Source of the DNA: Schaedlerella arabinosiphila
Lineage (GTDB): Bacteria > Bacillota > Clostridia > Lachnospirales > Lachnospiraceae
Direction of reading: 5' to 3'
DNA: 64,000 bases
NCBI RefSeq assembly: GCF_003885045.1
Contig: NZ_RHJS01000002.1
Span: 4,146,501-4,210,500, forward strand
In this document: in pieces, positions 34,410 to 43,631 of the stretch
How the letters are laid out: each line of letters starts with the position of its first letter
Position numbering within the stretch: the stretch's first letter is position 1
Position numbers and translations under genes: made by a program
Notes under the pieces: model-generated
Database searches by the model: none
What the model saw: the letters and a program-made list of their open reading frames with translations, nothing else
Told to the model about the DNA's origin: nothing

Positions 34410-35642
34410 TCAGGAAAAGTCCCGTACAAGCAGCTCATCCTCTGTCAGCAGTTCTTCCACCGTTCCCAGTCCCAGTTCTTCCAGCACCTTCCGCACATAC
34501 GGATTTTCCAGCGGGGTATTGTAGGGGGCTTTTCCGGCATAGGCGTCTACATGCCGGGTTCCTTCCTCCACATCCAGGATTGCTTTAGGGCCGCCGACAC
34601 AGCCTCCTGCACAGCCCATCCCTTCGAAGAAATTCGCGTCGGTCTGCCCTTCCTTGATCCTGCGGATCATCTCCATGCAGGCTTTGGTTCCGTTTGCCTG
34701 CTCGGAGCGGACATGGATCTCCCTGCCCGGGCGGAGCTGGTCTACCATCTCGGATACCGCATGGCTCACACCCCCGGTCCTGGCATAAAGCCGGCCTGCA
34801 GAGGAGGCATGCTCCTTTTCCAGGTCAGCCAATTCCTCCGGACGGATATCCGCCGCCTGAAAAATATCCTGTATTTCCTGAAATGTCAGCACATAGTCCA
34901 CTGCATCCGCAATGTCCGGCTCCCTGGCTTCTTTCTTTTTTGCCAGGCAGGGACCGGCAAAGACGGTGACCGCATCCGGATGGATTCGTTTGATCATGCG
35001 GCCGCAGGCAACCATGGGAGAGACGGCCCCGGGCACATGGGGCATCAATTCGTGGTAGATCCTGCGGATCATGGAGATCCAGATGGGACAGCAGCAGCTT
35101 GTCAGTTGGTAATCTCCTGTATGCTGCACATGCCTGTCAAATTCCAGCGCTTCTTTTAAAGTCAGTATATCCGCAAACAGAGCGACCTCTACCATCCCGG
35201 TAAATCCCAGCGCTTTAAACGCCGTACGGAGCTGCCCGGGCGTGACCTTTTCACTAAACTGTCCGAAAAATGCCGGAGCCACCATCATATAGGCCGGGCC
35301 TTTGGCTTCCCGAACGGCTTTCATCGCGGGAAGCACGTCTCTGCTTGCGGTCAGCCGGCCATCCCGGCATGCCTCAATACATGCCTCACAGCCTGCGCAG
35401 AGATCCGGGCGGATCGTCAGCTTTCCTTCCTCATCCGGCCGGATCGCATCGAAGATACAGCTATTCTGGCAGGCACGCTCATAGGCGCACTCCTGGCATT
35501 CATCAATGTGCAGGACCGGGGCATATTTTTCCGGGTGAAGCAGGCAGTCCAGATGGTAAGGATCATAGTCGGCCGGCAGCGGCTCGTCCAGTCTGATCTT
35601 TCTTTTCAGAATATCCCGATATAATTCATCAAATGTTTTCAT
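34410..35642 (-). CDS. [FeFe]-hydrogenase-like iron-sulfur protein
   Basis: 410 aa from ATG 35642 (site AGAGGAATCTT). Two cysteine clusters near residues 40-75 (CQECAYERACQNSC and CAGCEACIEAC) are ferredoxin-type 4Fe-4S sites. The H-cluster motifs follow: TSCCCPIW (motif 1, with one extra Cys), FAGPCLAKKKE (motif 2) and EGMGCAGGCVGGP (motif 3). The canonical motif 2 starts MPC; here it is GPC. Short enzymes of this kind in Lachnospiraceae belong to less studied groups, perhaps sensory or bidirectional. No maturation genes are near. It sits alone between defence genes. Confidence 0.82.
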   Translation of the reverse strand: MKTFDELYRDILKRKIRLDEPLPADYDPYHLDCLLHPEKYAPVLHIDECQECAYERACQNSCIFDAIRPDEEGKLTIRPDLCAGCEACIEACRDGRLTASRDVLPAMKAVREAKGPAYMMVAPAFFGQFSEKVTPGQLRTAFKALGFTGMVEVALFADILTLKEALEFDRHVQHTGDYQLTSCCCPIWISMIRRIYHELMPHVPGAVSPMVACGRMIKRIHPDAVTVFAGPCLAKKKEAREPDIADAVDYVLTFQEIQDIFQAADIRPEELADLEKEHASSAGRLYARTGGVSHAVSEMVDQLRPGREIHVRSEQANGTKACMEMIRRIKEGQTDANFFEGMGCAGGCVGGPKAILDVEEGTRHVDAYAGKAPYNTPLENPYVRKVLEELGLGTVEELLTEDELLVRDFS

Positions 35643-35785
35643 AAGATTCCTCTTTCTTCCACAAAATAATCTGCAGCTCTGCAGGGTATGCCTTACCATA
35701 CCTCGGCAGTTCAATATACATATTATAGACTGGAATGAAAGATTCTATTGCTTAACAGCAAAATCTTTTTCTGCATTTGCATAAA

Positions 35786-36796
35786 TTACGCCCAGTTTCT
35801 GAGCATATCCTGAATATATCTTCGGATTCCCTGTTCAGAACCAATTCCATACGTTTTGTCTACAGCCATATAATATTCCCGGATGCTGTCCTTCGTAAGG
35901 GCCGCGTTGGAGGGAATCTTATCATCATATCCGCTGCGGGCATTCTGCCAGGGAGCTTCATTGTGTGTAATTCGTTCAAGCGCCCTGCCCCCGTAGAACC
36001 CGAAGGTGTTGATGACCAGATCGGCGGCCCTTTTCTCGTCAGCCGTCAATTGGCCTGCTGCTCCCTCAAAGACCGCGAAGCGCGGGTCATCAATCGGATT
36101 ATACTTAAAATCCCGGAAAAGGTCGTATACCTTCGGATATACAGGGCCATGAACCCAGGCCCGGCAGTCTTCTTCAAAAATCGGCCTTCCGTATAACGCC
36201 GAATAGACACCCTGGATAAAGTAAATCAGTTTTTGCAGCATCAGAGGCGTGACCTCTTCCAGCTTTTCAAAAATGTAGGCGATCACATGGAGCATATTAT
36301 CCGACACGGCAAACAGCTCCTCCAGACCGGCTGCTGCGTTCATTGCCTTATGATACGCTGTGTCCGCAATCTTTTCCCTGTTTTTATTCAGCAGCTTTTT
36401 CATATAGGCCGGGGATGTCAGCGCGGCACGCATGATATCGGAATATTCCTTAGAGGGCACCTGGCCGGACAGGTATCTGGAAACGGTCACTTCGCCAAAT
36501 CCGAGAGCCAGCGCCAGCGGAGCCTTCCCGATCTTATAAATCTTCATCAGCTTCTCGATGTCATCCACCGTAACAAGCCCTTCAGCCGCCCTGTACTGCT
36601 CGTCAACCTCCCGGATATTCTGATCCGTAAGCCCGGGAATCCCCATCTCTTCGCCGCACTCCGGGCATACCGCTGTGGTGATTGCAAACTGGTAGTCTTT
36701 GTCCCGGATTGTTTTTGTAATGGTTTTCCTCTGCAGTATGTATTCTGTATCTTTTCTGCACTCCACACAAAAATCCATTCTTCTTTTCTCTGCCAT
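35786..36796 (-). CDS. Antitoxin with MqsA-like zinc finger, HTH and Panacea (DUF4065) domain
   Basis: 336 aa from ATG 36796 (site GGAGGTGGCTATC). Residues 1-60 carry two CxxC pairs (FCVECRKD, CPECGEE) as in MqsA. An HTH follows (LMKIYKIGKAPLALALGFGE then VTVSRYLSGQVPSKEY). The C-terminal part, from about residue 170 (EEVTPLMLQKLIYFIQGVYS then YGRPIFEEDCRAWVHGPVYP), is the Panacea/SocA-like domain known as a general toxin-neutralising module. It follows the toxin-like gene directly. Confidence 0.85.
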   Translation of the reverse strand: MAEKRRMDFCVECRKDTEYILQRKTITKTIRDKDYQFAITTAVCPECGEEMGIPGLTDQNIREVDEQYRAAEGLVTVDDIEKLMKIYKIGKAPLALALGFGEVTVSRYLSGQVPSKEYSDIMRAALTSPAYMKKLLNKNREKIADTAYHKAMNAAAGLEELFAVSDNMLHVIAYIFEKLEEVTPLMLQKLIYFIQGVYSALYGRPIFEEDCRAWVHGPVYPKVYDLFRDFKYNPIDDPRFAVFEGAAGQLTADEKRAADLVINTFGFYGGRALERITHNEAPWQNARSGYDDKIPSNAALTKDSIREYYMAVDKTYGIGSEQGIRRYIQDMLRNWA

Positions 36797-36811
36797 GATA
36801 GCCACCTCCAT

Positions 36812-37198
36812 CTATTGAAAACAATATGTAAGCGGATGCTTCTGCCTGTGAAAAGATATCACAATGACGAAACCATTTTCCAGATTGTTAATCTTTATGT
36901 ATAATGGGACAATCGTTTCCTCTGCACCATTCCTCTCCAAAAGCGATACATCCTTGCCGAAAACATATAACCGTTCATGCTCAAACCCTGTATGCTCGTT
37001 TTGCAGTACGGCCGAGAAATCTGCCGGCTCCAGGCTCAGCAGAATCTCCTTCGCCCTGGCTTCATTCATCACGTAATCCAGAAACAAATCAATATTGTCC
37101 TGCCGCCTCGAGTTCCTGGCAATTCTGTATCTGTCCTTTCCTACCGCATCCTTCACCTCTGAAAGATACGCTTCGATGTCCTTCCATGTAATATTCAA
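36812..37198 (-). CDS. MqsR-like putative toxin
   Basis: 128 aa. The C-terminal half pattern, LEPADFSAVLQNEHTGFEHE then LYIKINNLENGFVIVISFHR, parallels MqsR (short helix with DF, then a YLKI..VLIVSF strand pair) in the RelE/BECR fold. It is longer at the N-terminus than MqsR. First gene of a two-gene operon with the MqsA-Panacea antitoxin, 15 bp apart, under a palindromic operator. Assignment as toxin rests on context and weak pattern similarity. Confidence 0.65.
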   Translation of the reverse strand: MNITWKDIEAYLSEVKDAVGKDRYRIARNSRRQDNIDLFLDYVMNEARAKEILLSLEPADFSAVLQNEHTGFEHERLYVFGKDVSLLERNGAEETIVPLYIKINNLENGFVIVISFHRQKHPLTYCFQ

Positions 37199-37240
37199 TA
37201 TATTCTCCTCTTTAGAATATGATTGTGTTTTCGCTTTTTT

Positions 37241-37277
37241 CTATCATTAGGATAACCTAATGATAGATTTTTGTCAA
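37241..37277 (-). promoter_or_regulatory. Toxin-antitoxin promoter with perfect palindromic operator
   Basis: On the minus strand TTGACA (37272-37277), a 17-bp spacer and TATCCT (37249-37254). Overlapping the spacer and -10 is the perfect palindrome CTATCATTAGG-ATAA-CCTAATGATAG (37241-37266), with 11-bp arms. Binding of the HTH antitoxin here would block RNA polymerase, the usual autoregulation of such operons (inference). Confidence 0.85.
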
Positions 37278-37284
37278 TACTCTA

Positions 37285-38124
37285 TCACAATATATTTTTT
37301 CTTTCCATCCGATCCAGAATCCCGTCCACGTCCACCCCCGGATGTGTCAGATACATCCGGCACACCTGCTCCGTAAACCCTTCGTCAATGTGATGCCGGA
37401 CAGCAATCTCCGCGATTCTCCTTCCGGCGTCCACGTCCTTCATGATCTGGCGGATCAGCCTGTACATATCCTGTTCCGGGATTTTCATCTCCTCCTCTGA
37501 GTCAGATCTTCCTCCCTGCCCTGTGCCGCATACCCTCTTCGTATGTGCGTCTGCAGCCATACGGCCCTGCGGTATACCTGCGGGCGCTTCCGCATTGGAA
37601 ATTGTCTTTCCTTCTGCCGTGGCCAGGCAGTCAATCTGCTCTGTTTCCAGACGATGTTCGGCAGGATGCAGGGTAAGAAGCATCATAGTGACCGGCAGGC
37701 GGAATCTTCTCGGCCCGCAGCTCCCCGGATTCAGGCAGGTTATATTTCCAAAACGCCCCACCTCATATTTATGGGAATGCCCGCAGACGATAAGATCCGT
37801 TCCTGATAAATCTCTCCGGATCTGTTTTTTGTCGTGAATCATGTAAATACGGAATCCAAAAAGCTCTGTTTCCAATTCTTCCGGTAAATTTTCCGGCAAG
37901 TCCTCCGGACAGGCTTCAAGGGCATGAAAATCCTTTAACCGGACTGAATCCACATTTCCCCGGACTGCACGTGTATCCGCAATCGACCTGAGCTGTCTGA
38001 GGACTTCAGGCTTTCCAACATCGCCTGCATGCAGTATGATTTCACAGGTTTTTAAAACTGCTGCCGTCTCCGGCCGTAACAGGCCGTGTGTATCTGAAAT
38101 CACTCCGATGCGGTGTCCTTCCAT
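37285..38124 (-). CDS. YfcE-type metallophosphoesterase with helical C-terminal extension
   Basis: 279 aa from ATG 38124 (site AGGAGGAACAGAT). Metal-binding motifs in order: IGVISDTHGLL, LHAGDVGKPEV, VRGNVDSV, VCGHSHKYE, the pattern of small YfcE/MJ0936 phosphodiesterases. About 60 residues at the end (PEQDMYRLIRQIMKDVDAGR then RIAEIAVRHHIDEGFTEQVC) form an added helical domain. Upstream extension to 38253 is not needed. Unlinked housekeeping gene within the island. Confidence 0.87.
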   Translation of the reverse strand: MEGHRIGVISDTHGLLRPETAAVLKTCEIILHAGDVGKPEVLRQLRSIADTRAVRGNVDSVRLKDFHALEACPEDLPENLPEELETELFGFRIYMIHDKKQIRRDLSGTDLIVCGHSHKYEVGRFGNITCLNPGSCGPRRFRLPVTMMLLTLHPAEHRLETEQIDCLATAEGKTISNAEAPAGIPQGRMAADAHTKRVCGTGQGGRSDSEEEMKIPEQDMYRLIRQIMKDVDAGRRIAEIAVRHHIDEGFTEQVCRMYLTHPGVDVDGILDRMERKNIL

Positions 38125-38300
38125 ATCTGTTCCTCCTAACGTTTGTAAAAAAATCACGCTGCGGCTGGATTGATTGCCCGTTTCCCTGTACACGCAGCCT
38201 GTAGCAGCTTTTTCCCCCTGCTCCATACAATCCGCCCTGCCGCCAGCCTGCATACAATATGCAGAAAACTGCCACTGGCAGCCTTCTCGTATAGGTGGTA

Positions 38301-41300
38301 TTAAAACACCAGCTCCTGCTGCTCCATCACTTCAATCTGCGACACCACCATGGTCTCCGGCTCATTTCCCCGCAGATGATTGGCCCGGAGGTAGTGCATA
38401 CCGCTGCGCAGGCTTGCCGCGATCAGGTTGAGCACGTAGATATTGTCAAACCGATTGTAAATGCTGTCCCCGCCAAGCCCGGTCAGGCAGATAAGCTGCG
38501 TATTGGTTTTCTTCGCCACATCCATGAGGGGCTTGAGCAAATGGGACGCGTTGGTCTGGGCAAAGGGGTTGTCCATAAGCAGCACCTTCCCTTCGTTGCG
38601 GTCCGCGAAAATATCCGTCTCATCCCTGCGCATATAGTAGAGCAGGCTGGAAAGGATTACGAACGCGGACAAAAATCCCTCTCCGCCTGAGTTTTTCGCC
38701 ACCTCGGCCCAGGTGATCGGGTATTCCCGCTGGGCCTCGATCTTGTAGAGCCGGATCTGGACGTTACCGATGCCGACTACCGTGTCGTACAGGTTCCGTG
38801 TGGTCATACGGGTGCCGAAATATTCTTGGGCATTTTCATTTCGCTCAAAGATCCCGATTCCTTTCTGAGTCAGCTCGTCAATCAAATCCTGCAGGCGGAT
38901 GCGGTACATGTTTTCATTCTCCTCCCAGGCGGGAAGCTGGATTTTCAGCATCTTAACGGCCCGCCCGCGGATCGTGATGGTGGAATTGTGGTCGATCCTG
39001 CCGATGTTTCTGTGTACCTCCTGAAGGTAGTCCTCCAGCAGCTCCGCGATCTTCTGCTTCTCCTTCTCCACCACGGAGATATCCACTTCCAGCTTTTCCA
39101 TCAGGCTGTCATAAGACTGAATGGTCGTTTCCAGCTGGCGCTGCGTCTGTCCTGCATCATCGGCCAGCTCCAGCATGGCCTCCAGAGGTTTCTTATAATA
39201 GTCCTCCTGGAAATGTTCGTCCCGCACGATCTGGTTCAGCACGCGGACCAACTGCTCCTTCGCCTCCTGCCTGGATTTTACGCACTGGTTGTAGTCCCGG
39301 ATGAGGATGCCTTTAAAATTCCGCAGCTCCCGGGCATTCATCTCCCCAAAGTCCTGCTCCCAGACTACCGGCTCCTTCCGCGCAAACTCACTGTATTCCG
39401 CCAAGGCGGTCAGGTTTTCATTGAGGCTCCAAAGGCGGTTCTGCAGCTTGTCCGCAGTGTGCGCAAGCTCCTTCTCCTGATATTTTAACTGGTTTTTCCG
39501 GGACTCGAAGTCCTGGTTCTGGATCTGGGCCTTCGGCAATGGCTCCTCCCTGCCGCACTCCGTGCGCATCCTTTTCAGCAGGTCCGACTTCTGCTGGGTG
39601 ATGACGGCGATCCGCTTGTCCTCCTCATTCCAAAGGGCCTGCTTGGTCTGGATCTTCAGCTGACGGTCTTCCAGAAGCACCTCCTGATGAGATTCCTCCT
39701 TCCGATTGTAATGGATATCCTGCCATGCCGTCTCGGACAGACCGAACTTTTTCTGCAGATGCCGCAGTTCCTGATCCGATTCTTTGTAACGCCTGCCGCT
39801 GAGCTGCTCCTGGCGTTCCAGCTCCTGGATCTCCATGGAAACGGTGGCCGTAACCGCCGCGTATCTGGCTTCCATGTCCGCCACCACTTTCCGCAGCTCC
39901 AGACGCCCACGGCCGGACGATTCCTGAGGCATTCCCTGCAACACCCAATCCCCCGCATCTTCCCACAGCTTCCGCCAGTCCTCCCCGGCTTCCTTCTCCG
40001 CCAGGTCCGTATATTCCTCATACCTCCGGTACTTCCGTACCGCATCCTGCTGTTCCTCTTCCTCCCGGAGCAGCGCATCCCTCTCAGCCTCCAACGACCT
40101 TTGGCGGTCCTGCAGCTTTTCCAGCTTTTCCATGGAGAGCTTCTGCTGTTCGGTGAGCCTGCGGATTTCCTTTCTGCACAGATCAAGCTCCCGGCGGGAA
40201 TGCAGGTACTCTTCATAGGCCCACTGCATTTCCTCGAAATCCTCCGTTTTCCGCTGCTGCCGTTCCAGTTCCCGGTCTGCCCTGCGGATATCCTGCTCCT
40301 GGCGGTCCATCCGGTCTTTCAGTTCCGCAATTTCCTGAGAAATCCCCCGGATGTCCTCATCCGTACTGCGGATCTGCCCCTCCAGTTCTTCCAGAAGCTT
40401 TCCGTTGGCAGCATAATTTTCCCGGTTCACCGACTGGTTTTTCACCTGCTCCTGGCGTTCAAAATACTGCTGGTATTCCTCCTGGCGAATCCGGATGGCT
40501 TCCTGCTTCCGCAGGATCTGCTGTTCCTTTTCCAGAACCAGCCCGCGCAGCTTTTCCTCATCCAGAAGCTTTTCGTTGAACAGGACATAAAAGCTGACGC
40601 CGCCGAAGCTGCGGACATTCCCCTCCTCCTGCGTCTCTTTATTTTCCAGATGTTCCCGCAGGATGATCGGGATCGGGAAGGAGGTGCAGATATTTCCCCT
40701 GTGCCGGGACAGCTTATCCAGCTCCTGCCGGGACAAAATCAGACCGTAAGGCAAAAAGGGATGGCAGCGGACCAGCTCCTGGTTCTCCTCCTCAGAATAT
40801 CCGTTCTTTTTCAGCCATTCCATCCCGTACACGACATGGATTCCCAGTCCGGCCAGCTCTGCCTCCAGCTCCTGGGGCAGCTCCAGTACCTGTCCCTTTG
40901 TCAGCCGCTGGTATTCCTTCTGCAGAGCATCCTCCTCTTTTTCCAGGTTCCGCCGGAGATTGGAAATCTCCAGAAGCTTTCTCCCGGAAGCATGGAGAAT
41001 TTTTTCCGTGTCAAAGACATCCTTCTCCTCCAGATCCAGATATTTCAGGATCACCCTGCGGGTCTCTAACTCTTCCTCAAAGGCAGCCCGGGTGCGCTCC
41101 TGCTGCTCCAGCTTTGCCTTCCTGCGGATCTGTGACTCCCGCAGATCCGTCAGTCTTCGCTCCTGGCTGCGCCGGGTTTCCCTGGCCGCTTCCAGCGCCT
41201 TCTTCGTTTTCAGCCGCTCCCGGCTCAGCTCCTCCGTCCGGTTTCCCAGGGATTCCCGGAAGATCTCCAGGGCTCCCGGCTCATATTCTCCCAGAATATT

Positions 41301-42797
41301 GCGCACAAAATGCTCCTCATACCGAGTGTTAAACTGCTCCTCCCGGCGGTCATAGGACTGAACCCGGGTTTTAAGCGCCCCTTCCGCCGAAGCCCGTTCC
41401 CTGAGCTGCTCCTCCCGGGCCGTCTGCGTCTCCTTTTCCCTGGAAATCTCCTCCGATGCCGCTGCGGCTGCCTGGCTGTTTTCCTGCTGCCTTTTCCCGG
41501 TTTCTTCCAGTTCCCTCTCATAATGGCGGCGCAGCACATACCCCAGGCGGTTCCGCTCCGGTTCCAGGTTCACGCTTTTCTCCTGAGCCACTCTCAGCCT
41601 TTGCAGCGCCCCGTCCCACTCAGCCTTTTCTTCATCCGCAAGACGCTGCTGTTTCGCGCAGGCCAGCAGGTGAAGCCGCCTGACGATCCCTTCCGTCTCC
41701 CGTTCCAGGGCTTCTTTTTCTACGGTGATCATATCCCGGTTGCTTAGGTGAAAACGCATCTGCTCTTCCAGCTCGTAAATCTCGCCGGACAGTTTTTCAT
41801 ATTCGACGCGGGCAATCTCCTCATGAACCTGCTCCATCTGCGCCAGAATGTCCTCATGCCCTTCCTTCGTCCCGGCCTGCAGGCGTTCCAGCTCCACAAT
41901 GAAATGAGCCACCAGATTTTCCTGGGCCTCCTCTTTGAACTCCCCTTCCCGGTAGATCGCCAGCTTTTCCCGGATCTGTTCTGCCTCCTGCTTAAACAGG
42001 CGGATCGTATCCCGGCGCTGGATCTTGGAACGGTTGTCCTTATACTGGCCCACGTATTTTTCCAGAATGCTCTGAAATTCCTTCATCCGGTTCCGCTCTT
42101 TATTCAGCTTGCTTTCCACCGCGTCCAGAAACCATTTTTCCACCAGCCCCTTCTCGTCCCGGCAGTCGGAAAACAGCTCGGAAAGGCCGGACTCCTTCAG
42201 ATTCACCTTCTTGATGATGCTCTCCCACTCCTTGTAATGGATCTGGTACTCCTGCAGCTTGTCGAAATACTGCCTGGACTGGGCCCCGTTGTTCATATCA
42301 TAATAGAAAAAATGCAGGGAGCGGTCCCGCTTGTATTCTTCGAACATCTGGCGGCACGCCGAAAAATTTTTCAGAACCATTTCTTTTTTTCCTTTTTCCA
42401 CCACCGGAAGATGATGAATGTCCTGAATGCAGGAGGATCGGTATTCACAGATAAGGTTGACCATCTCCAGGTCTTCCCCGCTGTCGCTGTCCTGGCTGCG
42501 CCGCACCATCATCCCGGTCAGCACGAAGCCCGCGTTTTGATCCAGCGCCCACTCCACCAGGATGAACGAAGGCTTGCCGGTGGTGAAATAGCTTTCAAAG
42601 GGACGGTCCTTGGCGTCCCGGTACCGTCTGTGGACAAAAGGGGCGGTCAGCATTTGAACCAGGACGGATTTTCCCCCGCCGTTGCGCAGGGAGATCAGCG
42701 TACTCTCGCCGTTGAAGTGAAAGGTCTCATCGCTGACCCGGATCGCGTTGTTATTGTAGTTGATATTGATCAGACGGACTGCATTGATTTTGCTCAT
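38301..42797 (-). CDS. jetC: Wadjet JetC, MukB-like SMC ATPase
   Basis: 1498 aa, the motor of the Wadjet anti-plasmid complex. The N-terminal head has Walker A SLRNGGGKSVLVQ near residue 40. Two long coiled coils (about 230-620 and 700-1150) are rich in E, R, Q and K and flank a hinge-like region around 640-700. The C-terminal head has the ABC signature NSGGEGFLSAF and Walker B VLLMDNPFAQTN. In known systems JetC extrudes DNA loops with JetA and JetB so that JetD can cut small circular DNA. ATG follows GAGGTAAGTAAAA. Last gene of the operon. Confidence 0.93.
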   Translation of the reverse strand: MSKINAVRLININYNNNAIRVSDETFHFNGESTLISLRNGGGKSVLVQMLTAPFVHRRYRDAKDRPFESYFTTGKPSFILVEWALDQNAGFVLTGMMVRRSQDSDSGEDLEMVNLICEYRSSCIQDIHHLPVVEKGKKEMVLKNFSACRQMFEEYKRDRSLHFFYYDMNNGAQSRQYFDKLQEYQIHYKEWESIIKKVNLKESGLSELFSDCRDEKGLVEKWFLDAVESKLNKERNRMKEFQSILEKYVGQYKDNRSKIQRRDTIRLFKQEAEQIREKLAIYREGEFKEEAQENLVAHFIVELERLQAGTKEGHEDILAQMEQVHEEIARVEYEKLSGEIYELEEQMRFHLSNRDMITVEKEALERETEGIVRRLHLLACAKQQRLADEEKAEWDGALQRLRVAQEKSVNLEPERNRLGYVLRRHYERELEETGKRQQENSQAAAAASEEISREKETQTAREEQLRERASAEGALKTRVQSYDRREEQFNTRYEEHFVRNILGEYEPGALEIFRESLGNRTEELSRERLKTKKALEAARETRRSQERRLTDLRESQIRRKAKLEQQERTRAAFEEELETRRVILKYLDLEEKDVFDTEKILHASGRKLLEISNLRRNLEKEEDALQKEYQRLTKGQVLELPQELEAELAGLGIHVVYGMEWLKKNGYSEEENQELVRCHPFLPYGLILSRQELDKLSRHRGNICTSFPIPIILREHLENKETQEEGNVRSFGGVSFYVLFNEKLLDEEKLRGLVLEKEQQILRKQEAIRIRQEEYQQYFERQEQVKNQSVNRENYAANGKLLEELEGQIRSTDEDIRGISQEIAELKDRMDRQEQDIRRADRELERQQRKTEDFEEMQWAYEEYLHSRRELDLCRKEIRRLTEQQKLSMEKLEKLQDRQRSLEAERDALLREEEEQQDAVRKYRRYEEYTDLAEKEAGEDWRKLWEDAGDWVLQGMPQESSGRGRLELRKVVADMEARYAAVTATVSMEIQELERQEQLSGRRYKESDQELRHLQKKFGLSETAWQDIHYNRKEESHQEVLLEDRQLKIQTKQALWNEEDKRIAVITQQKSDLLKRMRTECGREEPLPKAQIQNQDFESRKNQLKYQEKELAHTADKLQNRLWSLNENLTALAEYSEFARKEPVVWEQDFGEMNARELRNFKGILIRDYNQCVKSRQEAKEQLVRVLNQIVRDEHFQEDYYKKPLEAMLELADDAGQTQRQLETTIQSYDSLMEKLEVDISVVEKEKQKIAELLEDYLQEVHRNIGRIDHNSTITIRGRAVKMLKIQLPAWEENENMYRIRLQDLIDELTQKGIGIFERNENAQEYFGTRMTTRNLYDTVVGIGNVQIRLYKIEAQREYPITWAEVAKNSGGEGFLSAFVILSSLLYYMRRDETDIFADRNEGKVLLMDNPFAQTNASHLLKPLMDVAKKTNTQLICLTGLGGDSIYNRFDNIYVLNLIAASLRSGMHYLRANHLRGNEPETMVVSQIEVMEQQELVF

Positions 42798-42842
42798 TTT
42801 TACTTACCTCAATTCTATTTATAAAAGCTCAGGAAATCTGCT

Positions 42843-43559
42843 CTATACTTCCCCGGTACTCCCGAGAACCCGCAGCACCCGCTTGTAATTGTTCTGGTTC
42901 AGCAGGTTCCAGTCCATAAAATTATCCAGCTTCTTCGTGGTTTTGATCATCTCGTCCTGCTCCACATATTCAATCAGCCCCTGCTTCTGCAGAAAGGTCA
43001 GGATGTGGTGGAGGAAGCCCTCCTTCGTGGTTCTTGCACGCGACCCTTTTTCATCGGATTTCAGCGCTTCATACGCCTCCAGCATGTTGGAAAATGCGAT
43101 CCCCGCCTGTTCCTCCCGGTCTTCCGGGACATTTTCCGCGCCTTCCTTCAGTCTCCGGGAAATGCAGTTCTGCAGCTCTCCCACCCGCATATACTCCCGG
43201 GCCTTACTGCTGCTCCCCTGGCCGTCGAAAAATTCCACCAGGAGGGTGAGGATCGCGAACTGGGACAGATAGTAATCCTTATCCGTGGCATTGGATTTGC
43301 AGAGCACATTTTTTAGCTGTGCTTTGGAAAATCCGAGAAAATGATTTTCCTCCCCGGGAATCAGATAGATCACATTGCCGTAACGTTCAATGGTGCTTTT
43401 GGCCGCCTCCCCCTGGGATTTGACCAGGTTCTGGATCTCCTCCTGCTCCGAGTACGCCTTAAACAGCAGGGGTTCCTCCTCCTCCCGCAGCTCATGGTGC
43501 TCCAATAGATAGTAAAAGATCTCCTGGCTGGTTTTGATATCTCCAAATTCATAGGCCAT
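42843..43559 (-). CDS. jetB: Wadjet JetB, MukE-like subunit
   Basis: 238 aa, mostly helical with winged-helix character at the end (GFLHHILTFLQKQGLIEYVE). It begins AYEFGDIKTSQEIFYYLLEH and has no catalytic motif, as expected of a kite-type (MukE-like) subunit bridging the SMC heads and kleisin. ATG follows GAGAGGTGATTTTTC. Identified mainly from its place between JetA and JetC. Confidence 0.88.
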   Translation of the reverse strand: MAYEFGDIKTSQEIFYYLLEHHELREEEEPLLFKAYSEQEEIQNLVKSQGEAAKSTIERYGNVIYLIPGEENHFLGFSKAQLKNVLCKSNATDKDYYLSQFAILTLLVEFFDGQGSSSKAREYMRVGELQNCISRRLKEGAENVPEDREEQAGIAFSNMLEAYEALKSDEKGSRARTTKEGFLHHILTFLQKQGLIEYVEQDEMIKTTKKLDNFMDWNLLNQNNYKRVLRVLGSTGEV

Positions 43560-43631
43560 GAAAAATCACCTCTCCCTTCCGACTCTGTTTTTTTGTCCCT
43601 GTTTCCAGCCGCCTCACACACATGCGCAAAA

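Noticed and set aside
38826..42824. Long plus-strand frames (up to 460 codons) opposite jetC
   Set aside because: Antisense shadows of a GC-rich coiled-coil gene; leucine/phenylalanine/glutamine-rich with no motif, whereas the minus strand carries clear SMC ATPase motifs.
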